In this document: piece by piece, positions 1 through 10,485 of the stretch
Layout of the letters: each line of letters opens with the position of its first letter
Position numbering within the stretch: the stretch's first letter is position 1
NCBI RefSeq assembly: GCF_027172205.1
Contig: NC_070609.1
Coordinates: 60,150,501 to 60,214,500 of the forward strand
Direction of reading: 5' to 3'
Source of the DNA: Podarcis raffonei
Lineage: Eukaryota > Chordata > Lepidosauria > Squamata > Lacertidae
Length of the DNA: 64,000 nt
The notes under the pieces: generated by a model
What the model saw: only the letters and a program-made list of their open reading frames with translations
Database searches by the model: none
Told to the model about the DNA's origin: nothing
Program-made: the position numbers and the translations under genes

Positions 1-204
1 ATGCTTGGTTTTTTTCTTTTTGCAAATTGGGATGTCAGTAAGGAAATGTGCTTTGGTCTGTACCATTCTGATTTTGATAGTGGCAATGAGTTAACAGGTT
101 CTTTTCACCATGTTGGTTCACAACCAAGAAAGATAACTTGCCTTTGGCACGACAGGCTTCACTTTCAAGTTAACCTGTCTGAGCACCCAGGTGGTTCACT
201 CCGC

Positions 205-327
205 AGCATCTCCAGGTAGGGTTTGGAAAAGATTCCCTGCCTGAAACCCTGGAGAGTTTTTGACCGTCAATGTAGACAGCACTGGCGTAGATGAACCAAT
301 GATCTGACTCTGTAGGGCAGCTTCCTA
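205..327 (+). mobile_element. tRNA-derived SINE, 3' portion (family B)
   Basis: Matches the body and end of the SINE seen whole at 35715-35919 (GCATCTCCAGGTAGGG ... GGCAGCTTCCT). The tRNA-like head is missing. Confidence 0.7.
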
Positions 328-506
328 AAATATTTCTCATTTAAAATAATTCTACAATGGTACTTGGCCACTAGAGGGCAACTTGTGACCTTTTTATTCC
401 AAAAGGTGCCTTGTTTCAAATTTCTGCATGATCATTTTTCTTTTGTTTTTAAGGCTTTCGAACAGCAGAGCTGGTGTGTAGTCTCAGCTATGCTCCGATA
501 GCAATA

Positions 507-733
507 CAGTGGTACCTCGGGTTAAGTACTTAATTCATTCCAGAGGTCCGTTCTTAACCTGAAGCACCACTTTAGCTAATGGGGTCTCCTGCTGCTGCCA
601 CGCCGCCAGAGCACGATTTCTGTTCTCATCCTGAAGCAAAGTTCTTAACCTGAAGCACTATTTCTGGGTTAGCGTGGAGTCTGTAACCTGAAGCGTATGT
701 AACCTGAAGCGTATGTAACCCGAGGTACCACTG
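507..733. mobile_element. mariner/Tigger-like MITE, 227 bp
   Basis: Terminal inverted repeats CAGTGGTACCTCGG / CCGAGGTACCACTG, flanked by TA at 505-506 and 734-735. A copy of the same length and body lies at 47016-47242. No transposase is encoded. The name rests on the TA duplication and the ends. Confidence 0.9.
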
Positions 734-763
734 TAAGCAGATAGTATCAGCTTCTGGTGTTAG

Positions 764-935
764 ACCCCCTATTCCCTACACAGTTCCCTGGGGAGTTCTG
801 TGAGGGGAGTAGGGGTCTCCTAGCAACTCTCAGCAGCCTGAACAAACTATAGTTCCTAGGATTATTGGGCGGGGGGAGAGAGCCATGACTGTTGAATGGT
901 ATAATAAGTGTTTTAAATGTATGATGCAGTTATGA
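764..935. repeat. fragment of TIR repeat family D
   Basis: Carries AACTATAGTTCCTAGGATT and the end motif TTTTAAATGTATGATGCAG shared with the longer copy at 35661-36158. A short non-autonomous DNA transposon is likely. Confidence 0.5.
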
Positions 936-1097
936 ACCCAGGTGGTTCACTTCAGCATTTCAGGAGCGGAGAATAAGGCTGTCTTTAGCCCCCAAAATTA
1001 AATGGACCAAAACTTTCGGCAACACTTGACGTTTGTCATGTTTCAGATCCAATTTAGCTCTGCCTTAAACTTCAATAAAAATGACTCACTATCGAGC

Positions 1098-1282
1098 CTC
1101 GTCTAAACTATACAATTAAAGCAGTGTCACGCCACTTTAAACAGTCAGGGCTTCCTGCAAAGAATCATGGGAATCCTGTGGTTCGTTAAGGATATATAGA
1201 GGTTAGGAGATGCTGGTTCCCCTCACGGAGCTACAATTTCCAGAATTCCTTCTGAAAAGGGGGCTGGTGATTAAACAACTCA
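1098..1282. repeat. TIR repeat family D copy
   Basis: Begins with CTAAACTATACAATTAAAGC and contains the CACTTTAAACAGTCAGGGCT end motif, as at 35661-36158. It lies in the POP4 intron. Confidence 0.5.
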
Positions 1283-1546
1283 GATCGTAACTTTCTCTCC
1301 AATGTAATCACTGCCCTTGAACGGCATTAAAGCCGTTGGATGGCCATCTTGTTTCCCTTACAGCTGACGGCTATTGAAAACGTTGAGCGCTTTCTGAACA
1401 GGAAGGCCCAGACTTCATCCACAACTTCAGCCTTTTTATGCTATCTTTTTGTGAATTGCCTTTGTCCCACTCGTAATATTCCATCCATAAAATCAGGAGG
1501 GAAACCGTTTCTGAAATCCTAAATTGAATAGTTTCCATTTCGGACG

Positions 1547-1722
1547 AGAGGGCTATCAATGGCTGCTCACCCTGATGGCTGTGCTCTGCCCTCCACAGTC
1601 GGAGGAAGCAATGATTCTGAATACCAGTTGCTAGAAGCCACAGGAGGAGCTCGAATCCTTGTGCTTGCTAGATAGGTCACTGGGCCCTGATCCAGCAGGG
1701 CTCTTCTTGCGTTCTTAGATTT
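1547..1722 (+). mobile_element. CR1-like LINE 3' end (tail type 2)
   Basis: GAGGGCTATCAATGGCTGC ... TGATCCAGCAGGGCTCTTC then TTGCGTTCTTAG. Related copies end the same way at 10870-11250, 26450-27060 and 61360-61590. It stops about 70 bases before a POP4 exon. Confidence 0.65.
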
Positions 1723-1789
1723 AATAGATGCTTCAGGGCATTGTTGATACATGGGGAATTAACAAAGTCATTTTTGACTTGTTCTGCAG

Positions 1790-1867
1790 GTACGAGATCT
1801 TTGTGCCGTTACATGAGCTGTGGGAGCAGTACATCAGAGAACTCTGCAATGGGCTCAAGCCAGAAGC
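1790..1867 (+). CDS. POP4: POP4 coding exon (first in window)
   Basis: Acceptor TTCTGCAG just before 1790 and donor GTAAGT from 1868. It codes YEIFVPLHELWEQYIRELC and then NGLKPE plus the first two bases of an alanine codon. The first base, G, completes a codon begun in an exon outside the window. Confidence 0.95.
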
Positions 1868-4800
1868 GTAAGTTCACTAGGCTTAAGTAGTGCTTGGATC
1901 ACATTTGGAGACTTACGTTGGGAGCATAGCAGTGATTAGGTGCCGTTTCTCAGGAAATCAGGGTATGGGGAACCCGTGGCCCTCCAGATGTTGTTGGACT
2001 CCAGCTCCCATCAGCCCCAGCAAACAGCCTGGCTAGTGGTCATGGATGATGCAAGTTCGGTGTTTTCACCACAGGTTCCCCTATCGCTGTGTTAGCCCCA
2101 AATGGAATTACTTATTATCATTTTTTGTTTGTTTGTTTTATTGGGCACCACCAAATAAATAAACCTCAAAGCAGTTTAAAGTAAGAATAAAGCAATGAAA
2201 TTAACAGCAAAAACAGTTAAAGACAACTATTTAAAATATCTGGGGGGAGAAAAGTCTGTGCAGTGTGATTTTGTGGTTCGAGGACCCAATCCCCACTTTG
2301 TGGAATGAAGACACACAGACACAGAGTATAAGGTTAATGGGCAAGAAAAGGCCACAGCTCTATTGATTACAGCAAGTGAGAAGGTATTGGCTTAGGCACT
2401 GGACCACGACAGATTGACTCCACCCACTCGGAGAGGGGTGAGCCCAAAGGGGGTTTATTCACCAGAAGGTGGAGCCTGTTGATGCTAATACAACTATAAG
2501 CTCTCCCCTGATGTCACCGAGGGTCGTGCCATGGCCCCCCGCCACACAGGCATCGGACAGGATCCACGACCGCCGGATTCCTTTAACGGAATACCCAAAT
2601 TTGAAGGGGTAGGCGATGGCCACACCTAGCCCTTCCACACACCATCAACACATTCCAATGCCTAACCTAACCGCCAATACCAAGAAAGTTGTGACGATTG
2701 CTACGAGGTAGGCGAAAAAACCAAAAGGCCTAATGCCAATTGGAAAAATTCCTACCAGGCCCCCTGGGCGACCAACCTAAGGTCCATAGCAAGGTCAAGA
2801 GAAAAACTAAGCCCTAAGCTCTAAGGAAGTGGAGGGTGGGTGACTCGCGACAAGAAGGCGGAAAATGAGGCAGAATGGCTGGTGCAGCAGTAAGTTAAAC
2901 TGCAAACCATGCCCCCTCCAAGCCGCCCGGTTGGGTGCTTACCTGTGGGCGTGGTGCGCCAGCCAGGTGAGTGGGGCAGGGGGCGTAACGCCCCCTGTGT
3001 GACGCAGAAATCGCGTCCCGCCCACAACACCTCCCCTCTTGGAGGAGGAGAGGCTTTTCTCTACATGCTTTCTGACATTTAAGAGCCTGTAGTATTATTT
3101 TAGGTAAAGTCCAACACTTATGGGTTGTAGCCAGTGCTAGTCATAACTCTGATCAGTCCCACTGAAATTACAGGGCATGAATAACATAGGGCAATTAATT
3201 TCAGTAGGGCTACTCTGAGTAAAAGGTCATTGAACGCAACCCTGTGTTTGTAAGGTAATAGCTGCATGCAGTTCCTGGTTGCATGGGACAGTGAAGAGGC
3301 TGTTAGAGAAGAGATGGATCACACCATCTCTCCTTTATGCCTGCCATAGAATGGCGAGGGAAGCCCACTCCTCTGCACCCTGCATGGACATTCAGCCCTC
3401 TGCCAACCACTTGCAGGCTAGTGACTCCAAAGGCTTATTTGCAAGGCTGCTTTAAATTGAGTATTTCAGTATTTGAATGGCTTAATGTTTCTTGGCACTG
3501 TAATGTTAATATTGTTGCTTTTTTAATACTTTGAAGAACTCTAATGTTAATTAGTATATTATATGTTATTTTTATCAGGCAGCCACAGATGATTCAGGCC
3601 AAATTGCTGAAAGCTGATCTTCACGGAGCTCTCATTACAGGTATGTGACTTCCAATCCTAAATGCAGGGATGCTTTTAACTTTGGACAGTTCTGAAGGCT
3701 GAAAGTCAAATGTCACCTACTTAAGCAGATCTCAGTTGACTCTGTGAGTTTTGGGTTGATCAGCTGAGCAAGTGATTGATTGACAAAACCTGCATATTTC
3801 GCATAGGAGGGATCAATAGCTTCAAAGGAAATGAAGTACTTTTTTGTTTTCAAATGGGCTGCACATAAGTAGAGCCATGCTGGATCAGACCAAGGGTTTT
3901 TGATCCGGTAGGAGGTATTCATTGATATGGGGATAAGAAGAGGCAGTTTCTGCCTCCTCCCTGCAAACCCAAGTGCCTTCGGAAATCTCTTTTGAATGAT
4001 GGTATTTTTATTACTATTACTTAAATGTGTGACTCGCCTTCCATGTATACGTCCCTGTCTTCAAAACTAACTTTTTGTCTTTCTAATCCCTTTAGTCACT
4101 CAGTTACCATACACTGGGGATACACTGCAACATTATATTGGAAAGGCTTGCTTGCTAAAAAAAATATATATAGGCTGCCCAATTAATTGGGGGCAACCAT
4201 GTGGTCCTGGTTCCAGCAAAACAATCTTAGACTGATAAGCCATGTGCCTAGCTTTTGCACTTTTACCCTGCCTCGTCGAACCACAGTTCCTTGTGATGTC
4301 CAAACTGGGAAACTATGGTTTCCATACTACTTAAACATCACGATTGGAAGCCAGATCAATTACCTCTTGTTGGTGCAAATCCACTGAGTTTGTAAATAAA
4401 TAGACACACTGAAATCAGCTGGATGAGCAGGAAGCACAGAGGCAGGTAGAGCATTGCAATAAATGTAATGCTAAAACTGACTGTCCTGCCCTAATAATCT
4501 GCTTTTCTTTGCTATAGTGACTAAATCAAAATGTCCCTCGTATGTTGGCATCACGGGCATTGTCCTGCAGGAAATGAAACACGTTTTCAAAATTATCACA
4601 AGAGAAGACAAGATGAAAGGTATCGGACACTCCATACTGTAACTTGCTTTGTTAATAGTCCCGTCAAATTGCACAATGAATCTCGGCTCCTGCTTCACTA
4701 ATGGCCATTTGTCTCATTTCACCCTGGAAGGATCTTGGCTAATTGCTACAGAGTTGAGATTTTGGTTTCTTTTTTTTAAAAAAAAAAGTGAAATTGGTAA

Positions 4801-6260
4801 ATCACAATTAAGATGTTTTCAGAGTATGCTGTACTGCACTTTAGGCACCAGCAAAAGCATTCCTTTTTAATGAGGCCTTTAGCTTTAAACTATCTATGTT
4901 TCTCCCTGTCCTCGGCTGCTTATGTCTCAGTCTTGATTTGTAGGCCCCTCAAGACAGAGGTCTGCCCCCCTCATTCTGAGTCAAGCACCCCATACAATGT
5001 GGTGAACTGCAGTGGTTTTCAACCAGTGTGCTGTGGCACCCTGGGGTGCCTTGAATGATGGTCAGAGGTGCTGCGGGCAACACCGGCCTCTGTCCCTCTT
5101 TCCTTCCCACTCATCCTTCCTCTGATGCCCTCTTGCGTCTCTGCCTCCCAAAGGCTTGCACAGCTGTTTATTGCAGCAGCAGTGGCTATAAGTGGCTTTT
5201 CAGTACTGGCCCCAACTTGGTGGAACGCTTTGTCACAAGAGACTAGGGCCCTGCGGGACTTGACATCTTTCCGCAGGGCCTGAAAGACAGAACTGTTCCG
5301 CCTGGCCTTTGGTTTTGACTCAGTCTGACCCTTATGTTTCCCTCCCCTTATGGTCTTGATTTATCGGCTGCATTTTAAATTGCATTTTAACCTGTATTTT
5401 AAATTGCCCCCCCCCCCCGATTATGTTTTTACTGTGATTTTGTTGGTGTTAGCTGCCCTGAGCCTGGCTCTGGCTGGGGAGGGTGGGGTATAAATAAATT
5501 TTATTATTATTGTTATTATTACTATTATTATTAAGCTCCACAGGCGAATGGTGCTCTCTTTGGGACAGGGAGGGGGGCAGCTCAGAGACCAGATATGGCA
5601 GCGGCGGCAGCTGCCCAGAGGACTCCCAAGGAAAGGGAAGAAAAGAAGAGGCAGAGGGAACACTCCACAAGGGAGGGTGTTGGGTGTTTGAAAAGCGGTG
5701 AGAGGCTGCCAGCTCTGCAGGCAATACTGGGTTCCTGAGCCCCACAGGGGTGCCGCAGAAAGAATGTAGTTGGTCAAGGGAGCCGTGGACTTGAAAAGGT
5801 TGAAAAATCTGTTGTAGTGGGTTAAGAGTGCTGGACTGGGACCTGGAAGAGACCCGGTTTCAAATCCCTACTTGATCCATGAAGCTTACTGGGTGATCTT
5901 GGGGCAGGTCATTGCCTCTCAGTCTAACCTACCTCATTGGGTTACTGTGGGGATTAAATGGGGGGACGGAACCCCATATACCCCCTTGAGCTCCTTGGAG
6001 GAAAAGGTGAGATCTAAATGCAGTAAATAAATAAATAAGGTGGTACATCAATAGAACCACATAAGGCTCTGCATTTGCACTGCGGCTGCTGACGCCTGTC
6101 ATCTTCTTGGTTTCCCTTTCCAGTCATCCCAAAGCTGAACAACGTCTTCAGCCTGGAGATTGATGGCTTCATCTCCTACATCTACGGGAGCAAGATTCAG
6201 TTCCGAGCCAGCGAGCGTTCTGCAAAGAAGTTCAAAGGAAGAGGGACAATTGACCTGTGA
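1790..6260 (+). CDS. POP4: POP4 (RNase P/MRP protein subunit p29), 3' four coding exons; 5' part outside window
   Basis: Four exons code the last 125 residues of a protein that in human is about 220 residues: 1790-1867, 3579-3640, 4518-4619 and 6124-6260, the last ending in TGA at 6258-6260. Each is bounded by AG/GT sites and the phases agree (phase 1, 2, 1, 1 junctions read R|Y, A|Q, T|V, K|V). Recognisable stretches are LPLHELW-like VPLHELWEQYIRELC, QPQMIQAKLLKADLHGA, TKSKCPSYVGITGI and the end ERSAKKFKGRGTIDL, which follow human POP4 nearly residue for residue. This part is the Sm-like beta-barrel of the Rpp29/Pop4 family, which binds the RNA of RNase P and RNase MRP and helps mature tRNA 5' ends and process rRNA in the nucleus and nucleolus. 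The upstream lysine-rich exons were looked for in 1-1789 and not found, so they should lie to the left. All four exons are open and look functional. Confidence 0.97.
1968..2055. mobile_element. hAT-like MITE fragment
   Basis: GGCCCTCCAGATGTTGTTGG and CTCCCATCAGCCCC are one arm of the palindromic MITE family seen whole at 55463-55599. Confidence 0.55.
2264..3029 (-). mobile_element. probable solitary LTR of an endogenous retrovirus-like element (fossil)
   Basis: About 766 bp in the POP4 intron with TG...CA outer bases. Read on the minus strand it has an AATAAA followed by a C/T-rich stretch rich in TCTGTGTGTC, as at the R-U5 end of LTRs, then a short tail. No internal gene sequence adjoins it, so it would be a solo LTR, the usual remnant of recombination between two LTRs. 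I could not see a clear target-site duplication, so the edges and the family assignment are tentative. It is an old, non-coding relic. Confidence 0.4.
3100..3255. repeat. dispersed repeat, TCTGAGTA family
   Basis: Contains CCCACTGAAATTA ... GGGCTACTCTGAGTA ... ACGCAACCC. Similar stretches recur at 28500-28750, 50745-50865 and 57750-57840, so this is a common dispersed family of unknown class. Confidence 0.5.
3579..3640 (+). CDS. POP4: POP4 coding exon
   Basis: Acceptor TTTATCAG before 3579, donor GTATGT at 3641. It codes QPQMIQAKLLKADLHGALIT, the most conserved part of the family, and ends one base into a valine codon. Confidence 0.96.
4518..4619 (+). CDS. POP4: POP4 coding exon
   Basis: Acceptor GCTATAG before 4518, donor GTATCG at 4620. 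It codes TKSKCPSYVGITGIVLQEMK and then HVFKIITREDKMK, part of the Sm-like barrel. The donor is weak after position +3 but the exon joins in phase with the next. Confidence 0.96.
5080..5535 (+). mobile_element. LINE 3' end (L2/CR1-like) with (ATT)n tail
   Basis: Carries coding remnant LAPTWWNALSQETRALRDL then TSFRRA, the WWNxLPxxxR-type end of reverse transcriptases of the L2/CR1 groups, then CCCTGAGCCTGGCTCTGGCT, TATAAATAAATTT and an ATT repeat. The same tail is at 16760-16895 and 33850-34017. Confidence 0.65.
5811..6038 (+). mobile_element. Sauria-type tRNA-derived SINE
   Basis: tRNA-like head with A-box-like GTAGTGGGTTAAGAGTGCTG and B-box-like GGTTTCAAATCCC, body with GGGGATTAAATG and tail (AAAT)n. 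It lies in the last POP4 intron, 85 bases before the exon. Sauria SINEs are known to be mobilised by BovB LINEs. Confidence 0.8.
6124..6260 (+). CDS. POP4: POP4 last coding exon with stop
   Basis: Acceptor TTTCCAG before 6124. It codes IPKLNNVFSLEIDGFISYIY, GSKIQFRASERSAKKFKGRG and TIDL, then TGA. The C-terminal TIDL matches the human end exactly. Confidence 0.97.
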
Positions 6261-6263
6261 ACC

Positions 6264-6264
6264 T

Positions 6265-6311
<47 letters not shown>
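6264..6311. repeat. (TTTC)n microsatellite in POP4 3' UTR
   Basis: About eleven TTTC units directly after the POP4 stop codon. In the transcript this is a pyrimidine-only tract, which could bind polypyrimidine-tract proteins (inference). Confidence 0.9.
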
Positions 6312-6521
6312 GGAAATGGGAGCCACTGATGTGTTGTTTCCAAGAGATGGAGAGACTATTCCTAGCAGTTTGTGCATCCTGAGACTTGGGTGCGTGTGAA
6401 GGAACAATCCTTGTTGTTTTAAACAAGAGAGTGTGAGAAACGCATCCACATAAATGAATGTTCCCGCAGTGTTTCAAACACCTTTCTATCCTTTGTACAT
6501 CCTTTGTGTTTTATCAATGTT

Positions 6522-6527
6522 ATTAAA
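6522..6527 (+). promoter_or_regulatory. POP4: candidate POP4 poly(A) signal ATTAAA
   Basis: ATTAAA is the commonest variant of the vertebrate poly(A) hexamer. It lies 262 bases after the stop and only 11 bases before a transposon insertion. The AATAAA at 7324-7329 would have been about 15 bases downstream before the insertion, so either hexamer may be used now. Confidence 0.5.
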
Positions 6528-6538
6528 CCTGTTAAATA

Positions 6539-7321
6539 CCGTATTTTTCGCTCTATAGGACGCACTTTTTCCCCTTCAAAAATGAAGGGGAAATGTGTGT
6601 GTGTCCTATGGAGCGAAGACGCCATAGCCCCGCGACCCTCTCCCGGCTGGAGGGGTAACGCGCGGCTATGGAGGCTCCTGCCATAGCCGCGCGTCACCTC
6701 TCCAGCCGGGAGAGCGCGCACGGGGCTAAAGTAGCCCCCCGCGACCCTCTCCCGGCTGGAGAGGTGACGCGCGGCTATGGCAGGAGCCTCCATAGCCGCG
6801 CGTCACCTCTCCAGCCGGGAGAGTGCGCACGGGGCTAAAGTAGCCCCCCGCGACCCTCTCCCGGCTGGAGAGGTGACGCGCGGCTATGGCAGGAGCCTCT
6901 ATAGCCGTGCATCACCTCTCCAGCCGGGAGAGCGCGCACGGGGCTAAAGAAGCCATAGCCCTGCGACCCTCTCCCAGCTGGAGAAGTGACGCGTGACTAT
7001 GGCAGCAGCCTCTCCGCTGCGCCTTTCTGCTGCTCCCTGACCTGCTCTTTGGGGCTGGTGGTGGGCTTCCCCCCGCCAGCCCCAAAGAGCAGGTCGAAAG
7101 GAACCTCCAAGGTAGCCGCCTGAACGCACCTTAAACGGCACCTTGTTTTAGAGCGGGAAAACAAGAGGGGGAAAATTCTCCCACTCTCTGCGCAGCGCCT
7201 CCTGCTGCTTCGCTGAAGGGGCGCTGGGCAGAGAGCGGAAGAATTTTTTTTCCTTGTTCTCCCCCCTCTAAAACAAGGTGCGTCCTATTGTCCGGTACGT
7301 CCTATGGTGCGAAAAATACGG
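6539..7321. mobile_element. TA-flanked MITE, 783 bp, with internal hairpin tandem repeats
   Basis: Ends CCGTATTTTTCGC and GCGAAAAATACGG, flanked by TA at 6537-6538 and 7322-7323, so a mariner-type insertion. Inside are four tandem copies of a unit beginning GCGACCCTCTCCC at about 6632, 6741, 6850 and 6963 (spacing 109, 109, 113). Each unit has facing arms, GGCTGGAGAGGTGACGCGCG against CGCGCGTCACCTCTCCAGCC, so the region can fold into strong stems. Further inward are facing copies of CCAAAGAGCAGGTC. No transposase. It interrupts the POP4 poly(A) region. Confidence 0.88.
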
Positions 7322-7544
7322 TAAATAAAATCATTTCCACTAAGCCCTAGGATCTAATCTGATACTTTGTTTACAGCAAAGTAAACCTTCCATAACCTCC
7401 CCGTAAGATTATGCATTTTGCAGTAGTAAACTGAGTCCTGGTTTGCATACCCTTGTAACTATCACAAGGATGACTCAAGATATCTTTGCAGTAGGAAAGA
7501 ATGAGTTAACAGCAAGCATTTTCTTTTCTTTTTAAAAATATTTT

Positions 7545-8170
7545 ATCTTCAAATTTTTTAGTTACAATTTTTCACATATTTAATGCTTTTTCCACAATAT
7601 CAGATACAGTATGAACTTCCTCCTTTCCCAGTTTTGAATTCCAATTTTCTCCCCTTATTTTCTTGCATCTCATTTTTATTTTCAAACTCATATCCTCTTA
7701 TTTGCCTTGATTTCCGATGTTAACATAAATGTTATATCAAACCTGCTGGCGTTTTAATGTATTTACAATGGTCTTTTAAATAGTCCATAAATTTCTTCCA
7801 TTTTTGCTCAAACTTTTCCTCCTCTTGGTCTCTGATCTTCACAGTCATCTTTGCCATTTCAGCATAGTCTATCATTTTAGTTATCCATTCTTCTTTTGTT
7901 GGTACCTTCTCTTCTTTCCATTTCTGAGCAAATAACATTCTTGCTGCTGTTGTTGCGTACATAAATAATCTATTTAGATCCCTTGGTATTCCATCACCTA
8001 TTAGTCCAAGCAAAAAGGCTTCTGTTTTTTTAACAAAAGATATTTAAACATTTTTTTTAAAAAATCATTGTATATCATTTCCCAGAAGTCTTTTGCTTTT
8101 CTACAGGACCACCACATATGTTAAAAAGTACCTTCCTTTTCCTTGCACTTGCAACACACATACAGCCAGC
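7545..8170 (-). mobile_element. L1-like LINE ORF2 C-terminus and 3' end, 5'-truncated
   Basis: The minus strand codes LFMYATTAARMLFAQKWKEE then KVPTKEEWITKMIDYAEMAK, and upstream a HMWWSCRKAKDFWEM zinc-knuckle-like remnant. Both are typical of the L1 ORF2 C-terminus. The T-rich left end is the poly(A) side. It is broken in at least one frame and 5'-truncated. Confidence 0.85.
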
Positions 8171-8270
8171 ATTTTCCCCTAGGAAGGCGATGGGGCAGTG
8201 CTGCTTAGCAGAGGACTGGGTTTCTATGTATGCCAAAGGAAAAACTGACAAAGGTTTGTCCATCTAGTCT

Positions 8271-8392
8271 AAGGTTACCAGATTTTTTTCAATGAATACG
8301 AGGACACTTTTCAACTTCAATGGATTTTGTATAGGGACTGATCTGTAAATCCAGGGACTGTCCCCAGGAAACGGGGACATCTGGTAACCTTA
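8271..8392. mobile_element. short MITE with 9-bp target duplication
   Basis: Facing ends AAGGTTACCAGAT / ATCTGGTAACCTTA, flanked by ATCTAGTCT at 8262-8270 and 8393-8401. An 8-9 bp duplication fits a hAT-type element. The perfect flanks suggest a fairly recent insertion. Confidence 0.82.
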
Positions 8393-8401
8393 ATCTAGTC
8401 T

Positions 8402-9922
8402 AGAAGTTCCCAAAGTGGGTGGTACCATCCCGGGGGGGGGGCACACTAAGAAGCAAGGGGCTGTGAGGGGATGCTGGAGGTGTAAATGACTCAGATTTGG
8501 AAAAACTGGTATCACTGGATTGAGTTTGTCCTTTTTTATTTTTGAATTAATTAAACAAAATAGTTTTAACTGGGTTTCTAATAAACATGCAATTAGTAGT
8601 TGCTGTTTTGAATTCTGAATCTTCAGCCCCACCTTAAAAAAAAAACCTGTCATTTTTACCATGAGCGCAATTTTTCTTTTCTTGTGGTGCAGACTTCCAC
8701 AGGCTAAAGTCCACATCACCAGGAAGTGCTTCTGGTCCACAAGAAATCGATGAGCTTTTAACAGGCCACGAGTCTTCATTTTTGTCTTTGATGCAAACAA
8801 CTAGGAACACCTCTAGAATGTATGTTCAGGCTTTTATTTTTCTTCCTTCCTAGGTAGGGGTTATTTCCACTTGTACAGGTTCCCAAAGGGAGGAAACGAG
8901 CTTTCAAAAGCAGTTTTTGTGGGGAAATTGGGGGTGCCCGCTTCTCCCATATTCTGGCCTGTTGCTTTAACTACGCTTTGAAAATTATATGCTTTAACAG
9001 TCTTCTCGCTTTAATACTCAAGATTCAAAAGATTTGGGAACAATTGCATTCCTTTGTCTCTTTCTCTTTGTAAGAAAGTTTGGCGGAGTGGGGGGGGAAC
9101 GTTCTAAGTACTGGGGCGGTGTGCAAAATTGTATGAATTATTTTGATTGTCCTGGGTTTTTGAATGATGACTTGGAAAGGAACGGTATTGTTTGCGTGCT
9201 TCCCTCTCCCCCCCCCCCCAATTTCTGAAAAGGGCTCTTTTTATTCACAGTTTAATAGGCAGGTGTTTACTGCTGAACATACCAACAACTATTCTCTCCC
9301 TCCACTGTTGTTGTTTTAAAAAAAGATTATGTAAATGCAGCCCATCTTCTAAGGCTCCAGCACCTCCCCTGCGCTTCTTGGGGCATTCTGCTGAACCATG
9401 TAAACTCTTCAAATTGAGATGGAAAATAACTCTTTTGATGCTCCCGAGAAGCAATACCCGGTCCCAGGCTTTGTAATGCAAAGTTTCTCCCATTGTTTTC
9501 TCTTTGTGGCGAGGAGGAGGAGGGGAGTGGCTTTCTGATGGAGCCCAATTCTCCAGAGGTAAATGTGTGCTGCAAAGATTAACTATACTGAATTTAAAAA
9601 AAAAGAAAAAAGACGGGAGGCACATTGACATTGAAATGAAAGAGAATAGCAGGGCATTCAGTGGGATGGGATTATGAATAAGGACAAGCCTGAGCACACA
9701 ATTTATTTGCAACAGGGATGGCCCATGCATAAAACATGGCTCTTCGGAGCATCATCCCTTAAAATAGTTTTGAGCTTCTGTGTATGTCCTAAAGCAGGAT
9801 CAGGGGGACTTTTGGGGAGCCCAAGGGCTGCATTCCCTCTGCCAATTCTGTTCTTCCAGCTACACCTGGAAGCCAGCTCTTGCACATAACACTAAACTCT
9901 GGTTTGGCATTCTGTCCAAATC
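8402..9922. other. intergenic, no gene or repeat recognised
   Basis: No coding signal. Contains short homopolymer runs of C and A only. Confidence 0.5.
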
Positions 9923-10270
9923 GGGTAAAGGTAAAGGGACCCCTGACCATTAGGTCCAGTCACAGACGACTCTGGGGTTGCGGCGCTCATCTCGCTTTAT
10001 TGGCCGGGGAAGCTGGCATACAGCTTCCGGGTCATGTGGCCAGCATGACTAAGCCACTTCTGGCAAACCAGAGCAGCGCACGGAAACGCCATTTACCTTT
10101 CCGCCGGAGCGGTACCTATTTATCTACTTGCACTCTGATGTGCTTTCGAACTGCTAGGTTGGCAGGAGCAGGGACCGAGCAACGGGAGCTCACCCCGTCG
10201 TGGGGCTTCGAACCACTGACCTTCCGATCGGCAAGTCTTAGGCTCTGTGGTTTAACCCACAGCGCCTCCC
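9923..10270 (-). mobile_element. tRNA-derived SINE, full length (family C)
   Basis: On the minus strand it starts with GGCGCTGTGGGTTAAACCAC (A box) and has GGTTCGAA (B box), and ends CCCTTTACCTTTACC. A second, very similar copy is at 62061-62409. The high identity suggests recent activity. Confidence 0.85.
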
Positions 10271-10485
10271 ACATTACCCTAATCAGGTAAAACAGCCCAA
10301 ATCAGAGGAGAGATTTGACCCAGATCTCCATGCTGTGTCCACCGATTCAATGACTGGCAGCCCAGGATTCAAACACCCATCTCAACCACAAACCCTCTTA
10401 AGTGGCCATGAAGAAGTCAGTGCCTAGACCTCCAATCTTATGCAGCCATGTGAGCAGTGATTTGTGCTGCAGGAGAGTGTAGCGT

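Larger units (their letters stand above)
6261..6538 (+). other. POP4: POP4 3' UTR (proximal part)
   Basis: Non-coding sequence after the POP4 stop. It begins with a (TTTC)n microsatellite and reaches an ATTAAA hexamer at 6522-6527. A MITE starts at 6539. An AATAAA at 7324-7329 lies on the far side of the MITE, so the 3' UTR may end here or run about 800 bases further. Confidence 0.7.

Noticed and set aside
1340-1522. Open frame with LTAIENVERFLNRKAQ as a missing POP4 exon
   Set aside because: No match to the lysine-rich N-terminal half of POP4 and no in-phase splice to the exon at 1790.
5421-5777. 118-residue minus-strand open frame
   Set aside because: It crosses the LINE tail and its (ATT)n repeat; low-complexity translation without family match.
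6099-6449. Minus-strand open frame with KKERKKERKK repeats
   Set aside because: Shadow of the (TTTC)n microsatellite and the POP4 last exon.
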